Below are positions 8,274 to 18,100 of a stretch of DNA of 43,889 nucleotides, piece by piece. The stretch's first letter is position 1; each line of letters opens with the position of its first letter. The notes beneath the pieces were generated by a model that did not search any database, was not told the origin of the DNA, and was given only the letters and a program-made list of their open reading frames with translations. Origin of the DNA: CAZZBK01 sp964652155 (GTDB lineage: Bacteria > Planctomycetota > Planctomycetia > Pirellulales > PNKZ01); contig CAZZBK010000030.1 of assembly GCA_964652155.1 (NCBI GenBank), forward strand, positions 1 to 43,889. The letters are read 5' to 3'. The position numbers were made by a program, and so were the translations under genes.

Positions 8274-8966
8274 ATGGAATTGGCTGCACAACGGGAATCG
8301 GTTTTGGTCATCGCTCCGCATCCGGATGACGAGTCGTTTGGCTGTGGTGGCACGGTCAAACAGCTCACGCTCGCAGGTCTGGTGGTCGATGCGGTGTTTA
8401 TGACCCGGGGGGAGTTGGGCTCTGAATTGAGAAACACGATCGACGAGCCGATGAGCCGCCAGATCGCGGAGGTCCGGTCGCGCGAGGCATTCGAGGCTTG
8501 CTTGCAATTGGGCGTCGCGCAGATGTGGTTCTTGGATGGCCGCGATGGTTCGGTGTCGCAGCAAAGTCATCTGGCCGGTTCGCTCGCGCAACTGCTTGGT
8601 CAAAAAGCTTATTCGCGGGTCTTTTGCCCTTGGCCAGGAGATCAGCATCCCGACCATCAGGCGACGTTCCACTGGCTGCGCGCGGCCGTGAGCGAACTCG
8701 CCGCGCCGCCGGACGCTTGGCTGTACGAGGTCTGGACCCCCTTGCGTCCAAACACGTTCGTGCCGATCGACCACACACTGGAGAGCAAATGCCGCGCGAT
8801 CGATTGTCATCAGAGCCAATTGAGGCTGCATTCGTATAAGGCGGCTTTTTTGGGACTAGCAGCATACCGAGCGCTGTTCTGTCCGCAATCACAAGCCGCC
8901 GAGGCGTTTTATGTCTGCGAGGGCTCGTTGTTCGCGCGGCGCGATTATTCCATCCCAATGCATTGA
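8274..8966 (+). CDS. LmbE/PIG-L family N-acetylsugar deacetylase
   Basis: The 230-residue protein has the zinc site of LmbE-like deacetylases: 'IAPHPDDESFGCGG' (H16, D18-D19-E20) and 'HPDHQAT' (H125 to H128). Family members remove acetyl groups from N-acetylglucosamine-containing glycolipids or antibiotic and thiol precursors in the cytoplasm. The ATG at 8274 is used because the protein then starts ten residues before the first beta strand; an upstream in-frame start at 8244 is possible. No good ribosome site is visible for either. The methyltransferase gene follows 6 bases after the stop, so the two are probably co-translated. With the neighbouring glycosyltransferase this suggests modification of a surface glycan or small sugar, but the substrate is unknown. 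Confidence 0.88.
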   Translation: MELAAQRESVLVIAPHPDDESFGCGGTVKQLTLAGLVVDAVFMTRGELGSELRNTIDEPMSRQIAEVRSREAFEACLQLGVAQMWFLDGRDGSVSQQSHLAGSLAQLLGQKAYSRVFCPWPGDQHPDHQATFHWLRAAVSELAAPPDAWLYEVWTPLRPNTFVPIDHTLESKCRAIDCHQSQLRLHSYKAAFLGLAAYRALFCPQSQAAEAFYVCEGSLFARRDYSIPMH

Positions 8967-8972
8967 GTTTCC

Positions 8973-9512
8973 ATGGCGATCAAACGCTTAAACTGGGGCT
9001 GCGGCCCGGACGTTCGTTTTGGTTGGGTCAACTCCGACATCGCCCCGGCGCCGGGGGTCGACATCGTCGGCGACATTCGCGCGGGACTGCCCCTTGCGGC
9101 CGACACGTTTGATTACATCGTCAGCATCCACGCGCTGCCGGAAATACCCTACCGCGATATGAACCGGGTGCTTCAAGAGCTGCGCCGAGTGCTCAAGCCC
9201 AACGGGGTGTTGCGGCTGGCGCTGCCCGACATGCACAAAGCGATCCAAGCCATGTTGGCCGGAGATGTCGATTATTTTCTCATCGACGATGACGAAGTCC
9301 GTTGCTTGAGCGGAAAATGTATCGTCCAGCTCACTTGGTACGGACAGTCGCGATGCCAGTTCACCGTCGAGTTCGTCAGCGAACTATTGGCGCGCAACGG
9401 TTTCCGCGAGATTCGCGCGTGTGGCTATCGAGAGTCCCAGAGCGATTTGCCAGGGATCACGGAGTTGGACAACCGGCCGCTGGAAAGCCTGTTTATCGAG
9501 GCGATCAAGTGA
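8973..9512 (+). CDS. Class I SAM-dependent methyltransferase-like protein
   Basis: This 179-residue protein has a short Rossmann-type core. The SAM loop is 'LNWGCGPDVRFGWVNSDIAP' (residues 6-25), the acidic ribose-binding position falls in 'NSDI', motif IV is 'FDYIVSIHALPEIPY', and 'ELRRVLKPNGVLRLALPD' is the usual motif V/VI segment. The C-terminal half is short ('FTVEFVSELLARNGFREIRA'), making the protein smaller than a typical 220-250-residue enzyme. Such small predicted methyltransferases are often found in polysaccharide loci. It follows the deacetylase gene by 6 bases. A role as a sugar methyltransferase is inferred from context only. Confidence 0.82.
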   Translation: MAIKRLNWGCGPDVRFGWVNSDIAPAPGVDIVGDIRAGLPLAADTFDYIVSIHALPEIPYRDMNRVLQELRRVLKPNGVLRLALPDMHKAIQAMLAGDVDYFLIDDDEVRCLSGKCIVQLTWYGQSRCQFTVEFVSELLARNGFREIRACGYRESQSDLPGITELDNRPLESLFIEAIK

Positions 9513-10095
9513 CTACGCTCGCGCGACGACACCCTCGCTCCGGGAGTCAACTTCAACGGATTCGGCCGCAACAGGTTCGGCATGTGTTAGGGCCGGTTGC
9601 GAAACGACCAAGCTGGAACGCAATGACAAACCATTCAGCCCACGTGACGGATAGGAGCGTCCCAGCAGGATCGACGATGAGGACTGCTGATGACCCTGAG
9701 CATCGCTATTATTCTTGGCAATCATGCTAGTCTCGCATGCCAGTCTCGACCTGCCGCCCCAGAAAAAGGGTCTGCGCAACGTCCCTTGGCTTGTTGTAGA
9801 TAGCAAGTCACGTGCCAGTTTTGAAGTGTCCCGACACCCACGAGCGAATAACCCTGTGAATGCCGAGCATTCTTGTTCATTTTCACCGCAGTTCGCACCG
9901 GGCATTGGGCGGGCGGGTGCGACGAAACGGGCGCTTTGCCATCACGACAGGACAAAATGTCGCGGTCCGGATGCACGTTTCTGGCCTCGCGTTCTTAAAC
10001 TTGATTGGCCCCCAAGCCGCTCATGCTAAGATGAATGTAGGTCTAATGTAGTGCCGGTTTAAGGTCCCCCTTTTCTCAGCAGCAACCAGCTCGCC
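9513..10095. other. Long non-coding stretch upstream of the two-component genes
   Basis: The 583 bases contain only unconvincing frames; a 130-codon one on the minus strand (9513-9905) has no recognisable features. Near the right end a TAAGAT preceded by TG (10024-10032) could be an extended -10 element for the kinase gene. No sigma-54 -24/-12 site, terminator hairpin or repeat was found. Confidence 0.45.
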
Positions 10096-11580
10096 ATGAG
10101 TGCCAACGCTTCATCCCCAGTCTCCGTTCACCCCTCCTCGGATCAGCCCTGGGCGCTGTCGCGTTGGACGGCGGCGGCCTATTTTTGCATCGCCATTGCG
10201 CTGTTGAGCGTGTTGGCGATGGCGGTCTGGGGAGTCACGCACGACCTGAATCTCGTGCGGACGACGTTCATTCAATCCGAAATGAACCGGCTCCGCACGC
10301 ATGCGGTGCGCACCGTGCTGCTCATCCAAGAGCGCTTCCCCACCGACGGCCAGGTTCGCGATCTGCAATGGGTGGCCGACACCGATTATGCCGAGCGGCT
10401 GCGACAACACTGGGAACGCTCGGTCTATGGCGACGAATCGCGCCACTACGCGGCGATTGTCAATCTGCAGGGGAACGTGGTGCTGCATAGCAACCCCAAA
10501 CAAGAACGCCAAAAGCTCAGCGCGGCCTGGTACGATCAGCAGCTCGAAGAGGCCGGAGATGATGTCGTCGAGACGCGCGACCAGGCGCTGACTGGCAATG
10601 TCCGCTGTCTGGATGTGCGCGTTCCCATCTATCGCGATCAACAGGAAGTGGGTGCCTATCACACGGGCCTGCTTGGCAAGTGGCTCGATCGTGAGCTGGC
10701 CGAACTGCAACAATCGACGTGGCGTCGTTGGTCAACCATTCTCGTCATCATCGTCATGGTCGAACTCCTGGCCGGAGCCGCGCTGTTCTATATCACGCAG
10801 CGCCTGACCATGTTGACCGAAGGGGTTAAGCTGGCCCGGGTGCGACGCTTTGCCGAGTTGGGCCAATTGATGGCCGGCATCGTGCATGAAATCCGCAATC
10901 CGCTCAATGCCATGCGACTCAATTTGCATGTCCTGGATCGACAACAATTCACGCACCACGATGGGCACGGCACCGCGGATGCCTCGGGGGCATCGTCGTC
11001 CGAGATCATTCGCGAGACCAATCGTGAAATCGAGCGGATTGAACACCTGATGCGCATTCTGCTCGGTTATGCGCGGCCCGATCAATCACATAACGAGAAC
11101 CTCGACGTGCGGCGCGAGGTGCAAGCCACGCTGGGATTTCTTCGGCCCACGCTCGACAAAAGCGACATCCAGGTGCAATTGCACGTGCCCGACATGCCGG
11201 CGATGGTCTCCATGGATCGCGATCGTCTGCGGCAGATCATGATCAACCTGATCAACAATGCCAAAGAAGCGGTCGATATGTCCGGCACGATTCAAATCGC
11301 GGTCTCCGCCGATGAGCAGGTGGTGGAAATTGTCGTGGCCGACAACGGGCCGGGCGTGCCTTCAGCCGATTGCGAGCGGATATTCGAGCCGTTCTATTCC
11401 ACCAAGGAGTTGGGCACCGGACTGGGACTGGCGCTGGTCCGCCGCTTCGTAGAGGAGTGCGGCGGCACGATCGTCTGCGAACGGAATTCGCCGCACGGCG
11501 CGCGGTTTGTCATGCGTTTCAATGCGGTGCTCCCAGAATCGGAATCCCTCGCCGCCGAGGCCCCCGTAGCCCAAGTGTAA
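10096..11580 (+). CDS. Membrane sensor histidine kinase (NtrB/AtoS-like)
   Basis: The 494-residue protein is anchored by helices at about 24-46 and 213-233, with an extracytoplasmic domain of about 165 residues between them. The linker leads to the phosphoacceptor H-box 'GIVHEIRNPLNAMRL' (H264). The ATPase domain has the N-box 'LINNAKEAV', G1 'VADNGPGVP', F-box 'IFEPFYSTK' and G2 'GTGLGLALV'. It should autophosphorylate and pass phosphate to the response regulator encoded 9 bases downstream. The sensed signal is unknown: the outer domain carries 'YAAIVNLQGNVVLHSNP', reminiscent of a Cache/PAS-like sensor, but this is weak. The ATG at 10096 is used because it precedes the first helix by a normal distance. 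Confidence 0.93.
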   Translation: MSANASSPVSVHPSSDQPWALSRWTAAAYFCIAIALLSVLAMAVWGVTHDLNLVRTTFIQSEMNRLRTHAVRTVLLIQERFPTDGQVRDLQWVADTDYAERLRQHWERSVYGDESRHYAAIVNLQGNVVLHSNPKQERQKLSAAWYDQQLEEAGDDVVETRDQALTGNVRCLDVRVPIYRDQQEVGAYHTGLLGKWLDRELAELQQSTWRRWSTILVIIVMVELLAGAALFYITQRLTMLTEGVKLARVRRFAELGQLMAGIVHEIRNPLNAMRLNLHVLDRQQFTHHDGHGTADASGASSSEIIRETNREIERIEHLMRILLGYARPDQSHNENLDVRREVQATLGFLRPTLDKSDIQVQLHVPDMPAMVSMDRDRLRQIMINLINNAKEAVDMSGTIQIAVSADEQVVEIVVADNGPGVPSADCERIFEPFYSTKELGTGLGLALVRRFVEECGGTIVCERNSPHGARFVMRFNAVLPESESLAAEAPVAQV

Positions 11581-11589
11581 GGATACATC

Positions 11590-12972
11590 ATGTCGACGGT
11601 TGCAACTCAGGCCCTGCGCGTGCTGGTGGTGGAAGACGGCATCAGCGAGCGGGAAGCGCTCGCCCGCTTCCTACGCGCCGAACAGTTCGACGTCCGCACG
11701 GCTCGCAACCCCGAAGAAGCGCTCAATTTTATCAACGATCGCGTCGACATCGTGCTCAGCGATCTGCGGATGGGCAAGCAGTCGGGCATCGACCTGCTGC
11801 AAAGCTGGCGCGCTCGCCATCCCGACACGCCGTTCGTCATCCTCACCGCCTACGGCGAGGTCGGCAGCGCCGTGCAGGCTATGAAACTCGGCGCAAACGA
11901 CTTTCTTGCCAAGCCCATCGACCCGACGCAGCTCCTGGAAGCGATCCGCGATTTGGTGAGCGCCAAAGCGGAAAGCGAACCCGACGCCGATGCAGACATC
12001 GACACGAATCGCGCCAACGACGTGCTGTTCGAGGGGATCGTGGGCCGCTCGAAGGCCATGCAGATGGTCTTTGCGCAAACGTTGAGGGCCGCCAAAACCA
12101 GCAGCACCGTGCTGATCCTCGGCGAGTCGGGAACTGGCAAAGAACTGTTCGCCGAAGCCATTCATCGTCACAGCGCGCGACGCGACCAACCGTTCGTCGT
12201 CGTCAATATGGCCGCCATCCCCGACACGCTCGTCGAGAGCGAGCTGTTTGGACATGTCAAAGGCGCGTTCACCGGCGCGCTTGCCGATCGCATCGGACGT
12301 TTCGAGGCGGCCAACGGCGGCACTCTCTTCATCGACGAAATTGGCGACTTCCCCTTGCACCTGCAAGCCAAATTGCTGCGCGTCCTCGAGTCCCGCAAGG
12401 TCAACGCCGTCGGCAGCAGTCAGGACCGTTCGGTCGACGTGCGGGTCGTGGCTGCCACCAGTCGGCCTTTGCAACAGATGCGCGATCAAGGCAAGTTCCG
12501 CGAAGATTTGTATTACCGCCTCAACGTCATTTCGCTCCAGTTGCCACCGCTCCGCCAGCGCCGCCAGGACATTCCGCTCCTGGTGCATTACTTCTTGCAC
12601 GAATTCTCACGGCAACAAGCGGAAGCGGGTACGCCTTGCGAATGGACCGTGCATCCCGAGTTGCTGCGGACACTACAAAGCCTCGACTGGCGAGGCAACG
12701 TGCGGCAACTACGCAACTGCCTCGAGTCCATGACCGCCATGGCATCCACCCCGGAACTGACCAAAAGCCTGCTACCCCAGGACTTGTTGGGTCCCACCGA
12801 GCCCGACGAGGCCGGCACCGAGAGTCGACTCGACGCCGTGAAACGGTCGGCCATTCTCAGCGCCCTTGAGCAGTTCGGCGGCAATCGCACCCGCGCCGCC
12901 GAGTTTCTCGGCATCAGCGTTCGCACCTTGCAACGCAAACTGCGCGAGTGGGACTCGACTGAACCGCGCTAA
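11590..12972 (+). CDS. NtrC-family sigma-54-dependent response regulator
   Basis: The 460-residue protein has three domains. The receiver (1 to about 125) has the phosphorylated D58 in 'VLSDLRMGK', and later T and K in 'ILTAYGE' and 'FLAKPID'. The AAA+ domain (about 150-390) has Walker A 'GESGTGKE', the sigma-54 contact loop 'GAFTGA' and Walker B 'GGTLFIDEIGD'. The C-terminal Fis-type helix-turn-helix is 'GGNRTRAAEFLGISVRTLQR'. It activates transcription with sigma-54 RNA polymerase after phosphorylation, most likely by the kinase encoded just upstream. An AAGGA ribosome site lies just before the ATG. No candidate sigma-54 promoter was found in the window, so its targets are probably elsewhere. 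Confidence 0.95.
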   Translation: MSTVATQALRVLVVEDGISEREALARFLRAEQFDVRTARNPEEALNFINDRVDIVLSDLRMGKQSGIDLLQSWRARHPDTPFVILTAYGEVGSAVQAMKLGANDFLAKPIDPTQLLEAIRDLVSAKAESEPDADADIDTNRANDVLFEGIVGRSKAMQMVFAQTLRAAKTSSTVLILGESGTGKELFAEAIHRHSARRDQPFVVVNMAAIPDTLVESELFGHVKGAFTGALADRIGRFEAANGGTLFIDEIGDFPLHLQAKLLRVLESRKVNAVGSSQDRSVDVRVVAATSRPLQQMRDQGKFREDLYYRLNVISLQLPPLRQRRQDIPLLVHYFLHEFSRQQAEAGTPCEWTVHPELLRTLQSLDWRGNVRQLRNCLESMTAMASTPELTKSLLPQDLLGPTEPDEAGTESRLDAVKRSAILSALEQFGGNRTRAAEFLGISVRTLQRKLREWDSTEPR

Positions 12973-12997
12973 TCGTCTGCGCGCACCGCCGCTCGCG

Positions 12998-13783
12998 TCA
13001 GTCGGGTATGCTGATCGTGCCGCACTGGTACTGCACCGCTTGGCCGGCGATCTCGACCCGCTCGCCTTGCAACTCGCACCAGAGCTGTCCGCCGCGGCGT
13101 GAGATCTGCTTGGCCACGAGCCGCGATTGCTGGAGCCGCGCCGCCCAGTAGGGCACCAGCGTGCAATGGGCCGACCCGGTCACGGGGTCCTCGGGGATGC
13201 CAATCGCCGGCGCGAAAAATCGCGACACGAAGTCGACTCCCGAGCGATCTCCCGGCGCGGTGGCGATGACCCATTCGACCTCGGCGAGCGCGGACATATC
13301 GGGCTCCAGCGCCGCCACGTCTGCTTCCGTCTCGAAGACGCACAGCAAATCGCGGGCTCGGTACACCTCAAGCGGCTGTCGACGCAAGCCACGCACGAGC
13401 GCCGCGCTGGGCTCGATGCGCTCGCCGGGCCGCGCGGGGAAATTCATCGCCAACCGCTCGCCACGGCGCGTCACGGTCAACACGCCGCTGTGGGTGTGAA
13501 ACCGCACCTGCTCAGCTCCTCGCCGCAGATGCGTGAACACGACAAACGCGCTAGCCAGCGTGGCATGGCCGCACAGGTCGACCTCGGTGAGCGGCGTGAA
13601 CCATCGCAAGTGGTAGTCGTCTCCCTGGGGCACGAAAAACGCCGTCTCCGACAGATGATTCTCCTCGGCAATTTGTTGCAGCGTCCGATCATCGAGCCAC
13701 GCGCTCAATGGGCACACGCCGGCCGGGTTGCCGCCGAAGACATGGTCGGTGAACGCGTCAATCGTGTAGTGCGTCAGATTCAT
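12998..13783 (-). CDS. PhzF-family isomerase/epimerase-like protein
   Basis: The 261-residue protein shows the PhzF two-lobed diaminopimelate-epimerase-like fold. The N-terminal lobe begins 'YTIDAFTDHVFGGNPAGVCP', the catalytic glutamate is E46 in 'ENHLSETAFF', and 'DLCGHATLASAFV' follows. The C-terminal lobe has 'DPVTGSAHCTLVPYW'. In phenazine producers PhzF isomerises dihydro-3-hydroxyanthranilate; most family members outside those clusters have no known reaction. There are no other phenazine genes here, so that pathway should not be inferred. The gene is convergent with the response regulator (25 bases between stops) and divergent from the amidohydrolase gene. Confidence 0.92.
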   Translation of the reverse strand: MNLTHYTIDAFTDHVFGGNPAGVCPLSAWLDDRTLQQIAEENHLSETAFFVPQGDDYHLRWFTPLTEVDLCGHATLASAFVVFTHLRRGAEQVRFHTHSGVLTVTRRGERLAMNFPARPGERIEPSAALVRGLRRQPLEVYRARDLLCVFETEADVAALEPDMSALAEVEWVIATAPGDRSGVDFVSRFFAPAIGIPEDPVTGSAHCTLVPYWAARLQQSRLVAKQISRRGGQLWCELQGERVEIAGQAVQYQCGTISIPD

Positions 13784-13914
13784 TTTCGCTCTCGTCGAGT
13801 AGCCAGCGGCCAGAATCGCTGTATCCTAACGCGATACGACCCGAGCACCAACGACCGCCGCTTTTGTCTGCGGGTGACGGGTCATGAGCGGTTCTTGTTC
13901 GTGTCGAGGATGTC

Positions 13915-15114
13915 ATGCGAGTACGTGCTGCGATTATAACGATTGTCGTCAGTCAGCTGTTGGTGGGTCCCGTCGTTGGCCAGGAACAGCCGCCGCGGCT
14001 CGATGGCCGCGAGGGACGCCCGTTGGCGCTCAACGAGTTTCGGCCGCAATCGATGCTGCGGCTGCCCAATAAGCAGCCGTCGCGTCCGAAGTTCGCGGTG
14101 GTCGACGTGCATGTGCATCCGCGCATCCGCTTGCAGCATGCCCCGGACCGGCTCGATGAGTTCGTGCGGCTCATGGACGAGCAAAACATCGCGGTGTGCG
14201 CGAGCCTCGACGGCGGTTTGGGCGAAAAACTCGTTGAGCATCAACAGTATGTCTGGAAACAGTATCGCGATCGTTTTGTGATCTTCGCCAACATTGACTG
14301 GCAAGGGGATGGCCGCGCCGACGACAGCGCCAGTTGGGACTGTCAGCGGCCGGACTTTGCCCGCCGCATGGCTCGCTCGCTGGCCGAGGCCAAGCTCAGC
14401 GGGGTCAGCGGGCTGAAAATCTTCAAGGAGTTCGGGCTCACGATGCGCAACCCGGACGGAAAGCCGCTGCGGATCGACGAGCCGCGTTGGGACCCGATCT
14501 GGCAAGCGTGCGGCGAGCTGGGGTTGCCCATCCTGATCCATGTCGCCGACCCGGCGGCGTTCTTCTTGCCCATCGACGAGAAGAATGAGCGTTGGGAGGA
14601 GTTGCACCGGCGGAGTGAATGGAGCTTTTATGGAGAGCAATTCCCGCGGCGCGACGAACTCCTGGCGCAGTTTGTGCGCGTGCTCAAGCGGCATCCGCGC
14701 ACGACGTTCATTGGCGCGCACGTGGCGAGCAACGCCGAGGACCTGGGGACGGTGAGCCAGTGGCTCGACGAATGCCCGAACCTGTACGTCGAGATTGCCT
14801 CGCGGATCGCGGAACTCGGTCGGCAGCCGTACACCGCGCGTAAGTTTTTGAACCAGTATCAGGACCGTGTGCTGTTTGGGACCGACGGTCCCCGGTCACG
14901 CGAGCGGCTGCTGCCGCACTGGCGTTTTCTGGAAACGTTCGACGAGTATTTTCCCTACGCGGAGAATCCGTTCCCGCCGCAGGGACTGTGGAACATCTAT
15001 GGCGTGGGTCTGAGCGACGTCGTGCTGCGCAAGCTCTACCACGAAAACGCCGCCAAGCTGATCCCAGGCGTCGCCGAGCGGCTGAAAAAGCTCCGCGATG
15101 ATCCCCGCTCGTAG
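13915..15114 (+). CDS. Exported amidohydrolase (amidohydrolase_2 / TIM-barrel metal hydrolase)
   Basis: The 399-residue protein starts with a signal peptide (about 1-22, 'AAIITIVVSQLLVGPVVGQ'), so it should act outside the cytoplasm. The TIM-barrel metal site is visible: H66 and H68 in 'VDVHVHPR', H209 in 'LPILIHVADP', H269 in 'FIGAHVAS' and D324 in 'VLFGTDGP'. K168 in 'GLKIFKEFG' lies near the site. The family includes decarboxylases such as those acting on aminocarboxymuconate or gamma-resorcylate, and hydrolases. Many planctomycete members are secreted, and their substrates are unknown. The insert 'RWEELHRRSEWSFYGEQFP' between the third and fourth ligands may shape the pocket. It is convergent with the long membrane protein gene, 8 bases away. 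Confidence 0.85.
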   Translation: MRVRAAIITIVVSQLLVGPVVGQEQPPRLDGREGRPLALNEFRPQSMLRLPNKQPSRPKFAVVDVHVHPRIRLQHAPDRLDEFVRLMDEQNIAVCASLDGGLGEKLVEHQQYVWKQYRDRFVIFANIDWQGDGRADDSASWDCQRPDFARRMARSLAEAKLSGVSGLKIFKEFGLTMRNPDGKPLRIDEPRWDPIWQACGELGLPILIHVADPAAFFLPIDEKNERWEELHRRSEWSFYGEQFPRRDELLAQFVRVLKRHPRTTFIGAHVASNAEDLGTVSQWLDECPNLYVEIASRIAELGRQPYTARKFLNQYQDRVLFGTDGPRSRERLLPHWRFLETFDEYFPYAENPFPPQGLWNIYGVGLSDVVLRKLYHENAAKLIPGVAERLKKLRDDPRS

Positions 15115-15122
15115 CGGCTCGA

Positions 15123-18100
15123 TTACTTTTCGCCCGTCGAGAACGCGCGGAATTGGTCGGCGTACTCGGCCGGTGGCTTGCTGCGCCGGGACTCGCGCAG
15201 GTCACGCTGCTGATCGCTGGTCTTGCTGTCGCCGCGAAGCGTCGTGCCGCGCGGCTGCAAGCCAAGGCTGCGGAGCGTGTCGTCGAGCCGCTCGCGCCCT
15301 TGCTCGCCCTTGGGGCCCGGCTCCTGGGCTTGCTGCTTGAGTTCTCGCCAGCGCTGCACAAATCGCTGCGCGTCCTCCGCTGTCCACTTGAGCTTGTCGA
15401 GCAGCTTGGGGTCAAGCTGCCCCTTCTGCATTTGATCGGCGAGCCGTTCGACTGCCAGGTCGGTGGCCTGTCGCGCGTATTCCAAGTTGGGGTCTTCTCC
15501 CCCCAGGTCGACCGGAGCCGACTTCACGCCCCGCCCGCTCTGCTCTGACGGCACGCCGCCGCCGAGCGGGTTCCCTTGTCCTCCGCCCCCCTCCGCAATA
15601 CCGCTCGACTCTTTACCGCGCGGCTCGTCATTTTTTTTGCCGTTGCTCTTGTTCGGGGCTTGGCCACTCTCGGAGGGAGTCCCTTGCTGGTTCCCCTGAG
15701 GTTGCACACCGGGGTCCGGCGCGCTCGGGCCGCCACTCTTGTCGCCGCCGCTTTGCGACTGCGAGCCGCTCCCTTTCTCGCCCGACGACTTGCCTTCGGT
15801 CGGTCGGTTGGCTTTGATTTGATCGCCCCCCTTATCGGAGGCCGGTCCTTGGCCGCGACCTTGGGCCTGGCTGCCACCGTCCTCGGCGGCGGTGTTGGTC
15901 CCCGCGCCACCCGTGCCGGACTGATTCGAGCGCTGACCGCCCCCTTGCTTGCCGCCGCCGCTTTGGTCTCCGCTCGAGTCACCCTGGGCGTCGGACTCTT
16001 GCTTAGAGCGGCTCGGCGAGCCGGGGGACTCGGAGGAGTTTTTGTCTTGGTCGGTCGAGCCGGGAGACTGCGGTTTGTCACGGGGCTTGGTCGACTCTTG
16101 GGGCGAGGTGGTGTTCCCTTGCTTGTCGCTGGCCTTGCCTGCCCCGGCGTTGCCTTGAGCACCGTCCTTATCGCCCCCCTGGGCCTCGGGTTTCTCGGCC
16201 GACTTCTGTCCCCCGGGCTGATTTTCTTGCGGTTGCTCGACACCCCGGGCTTTGTCCCCCTGGCCCGACTTGTCAGCGGAGTTTGCTTGCGGCGAGCGCG
16301 GTCCCTGGCTCGGCTGCTGATCGGCGGCCCGCTGGGCGCTCGTGTCACCCTGTCCGGTCTTGGGTTGCTGCTGCGTCGCACCCGACTTGCTCGGGTCGTT
16401 CTTTCCCGCGCTGTTGGGCTTCCCCTGGGCATTGAAGTGTTCGTTGATCTTCTCGATGGCATCCCCCGGCTGACTCTCGGGGTCAACGCGTTTGTTGTCA
16501 GCCGAGGCGAGTTGATCGTTTGCTTTGTCGGACTTATTGCCCTCGGGAGGCTCGTTGCCTTGGCCCGAGGGTTGTCCGGATTTCGAGTCGTTTCCCTTGC
16601 CCGACGACTGGCCGCGTTTGGCGTCGTCGCCTTGGGCCGATTCACCGGCTTTGCCGGTCTGGCCTGCTTTTTCCCCTTCGGCCTTGCCTTGCTCGCCTCC
16701 TCCGGCGCCGTCGGCTTTCTGGTTTTGGCCTTTGCCTTGCTGCTGATCGCCGTCGTTGGGCTTGGGTTTCGAGGAGCTGTTCTTGTCCTGCTTGTCGCCC
16801 GACTTCTCGCCGCTGGCCTGAGAGTCGTTCTTGTCTTTGTTGCCCGCTTCGCTTGGGTCCTTCGCCGGATTTTTGCTGTCGGGGTTACCCTGCTCGCTCG
16901 GCTTCATCGGCGGCTTGTTCGCGGAGTCCGCAGCAGGCTTTTGACCCGTGGGCTGGTTTTTCTCGTTGGGCTTGTTGTCTTGCGGCTTGTCGCTGGGTCC
17001 CGGCTTCGGTTCGTTCTGCGCGAGTTGCTCTTGCGGCTTCGGGGCCTTGTCGGGCGACACGATCCGCACCGCATACTTGGCCGTGCGGGTCTCGTTGGGC
17101 TTGGGCTGCTTGTTGTCGACCGCGATGGCGCTGTAGTGAATCAACTCGCCGACGTGTACGTTGAGCGCCTTGGCGTCGAGCACCGTGCTGACGAGCAACC
17201 GTCCCGCGCGTGGCTCTTTGAGCAGCCGATGCTCGGCGAGTTTCTTGCCGTCGCGCTCGATGAGCAGCTTGACCTCGGCCAACTTAAAATCGGGATCATG
17301 AGCGTCGATCTTGAGCGGCAACGTGCCTTGCGTGCCGAGCGGCTGCTCCTTCTCAGGTTCGGCAACGGGCTCGACGAATGCGACCTGTGGTGGCTGATCG
17401 CGGACGACCTCGATGTGATACTCGATCGGTTGCGGAGGGCTGCCTCCGTCGGCCGAGTCGAACACGAGCACGTAGTTGCGGAACTCGCTCTCGTCGCTGT
17501 TGTGCTTTAATCGCAGGGGGATCGTAACGGACGCGTCGCGCCCTTTGACCTTGAGCGGGTCGTCGCGCCGGCCGTCCCGTCCCAGGTCGATCCAGCCTTT
17601 CACGATGTCGCTGTTGGCCTGCGCGGTGATGGTAACCAGGGTCCCTTCCAACGCACGGATGTCTCCTTGACGTTCGACGCGCCAGTGGGGCAGACCGGAG
17701 TACTTTGGGTACTCGTAGTCGAGCCGCGTCACGGCGATGGCCGGCATGGGGACGGCGCGCAGTGCGTACCAACTCGTCCGCGCGTCGCCAGCGATAATCT
17801 GATAGAGCAAGTCCTGTTGCACGCCTGCCGAGGTGTCGGGGATCTCGGCCCAGTACACGTGTGGAGTATCGCTGGCGACCAGCGGCGTCTGACGCTCTTT
17901 GACTTGCCCGTCGAGCGACGAATACTCGACCCGCGGCCGCTCGTCCTTGCGCAGGCCGATGATATGGGCCGTGATCTTGACCCGGCTGTTGAGAAACGCC
18001 CGATCGTTGCCCGGCTGCACGTCGGCGATTTGCACGCGCGTCGGGGCGTTCCACTCGGCCCAGGGAGCAATGACCCGGCCCATTGAGACGAGCGGACTCT

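Noticed and set aside
9513..9905. Possible 130-residue minus-strand gene
   Set aside because: No recognisable domain, no ribosome site, and composition unlike neighbouring genes.
11370..12869. 499-codon open frame on the plus strand
   Set aside because: It is out of frame with the kinase and regulator genes, both of which have complete motifs.
12998..13783. Phenazine biosynthesis
   Set aside because: Only a PhzF-family protein is present; no other phz genes are in the window.
15576..17510. 644-codon open frame on the plus strand
   Set aside because: It is antisense to the low-complexity segment of the DUF4175-like gene; biased codons there remove stops on the other strand. The translation is a Leu/Gly/Val/Arg shadow.
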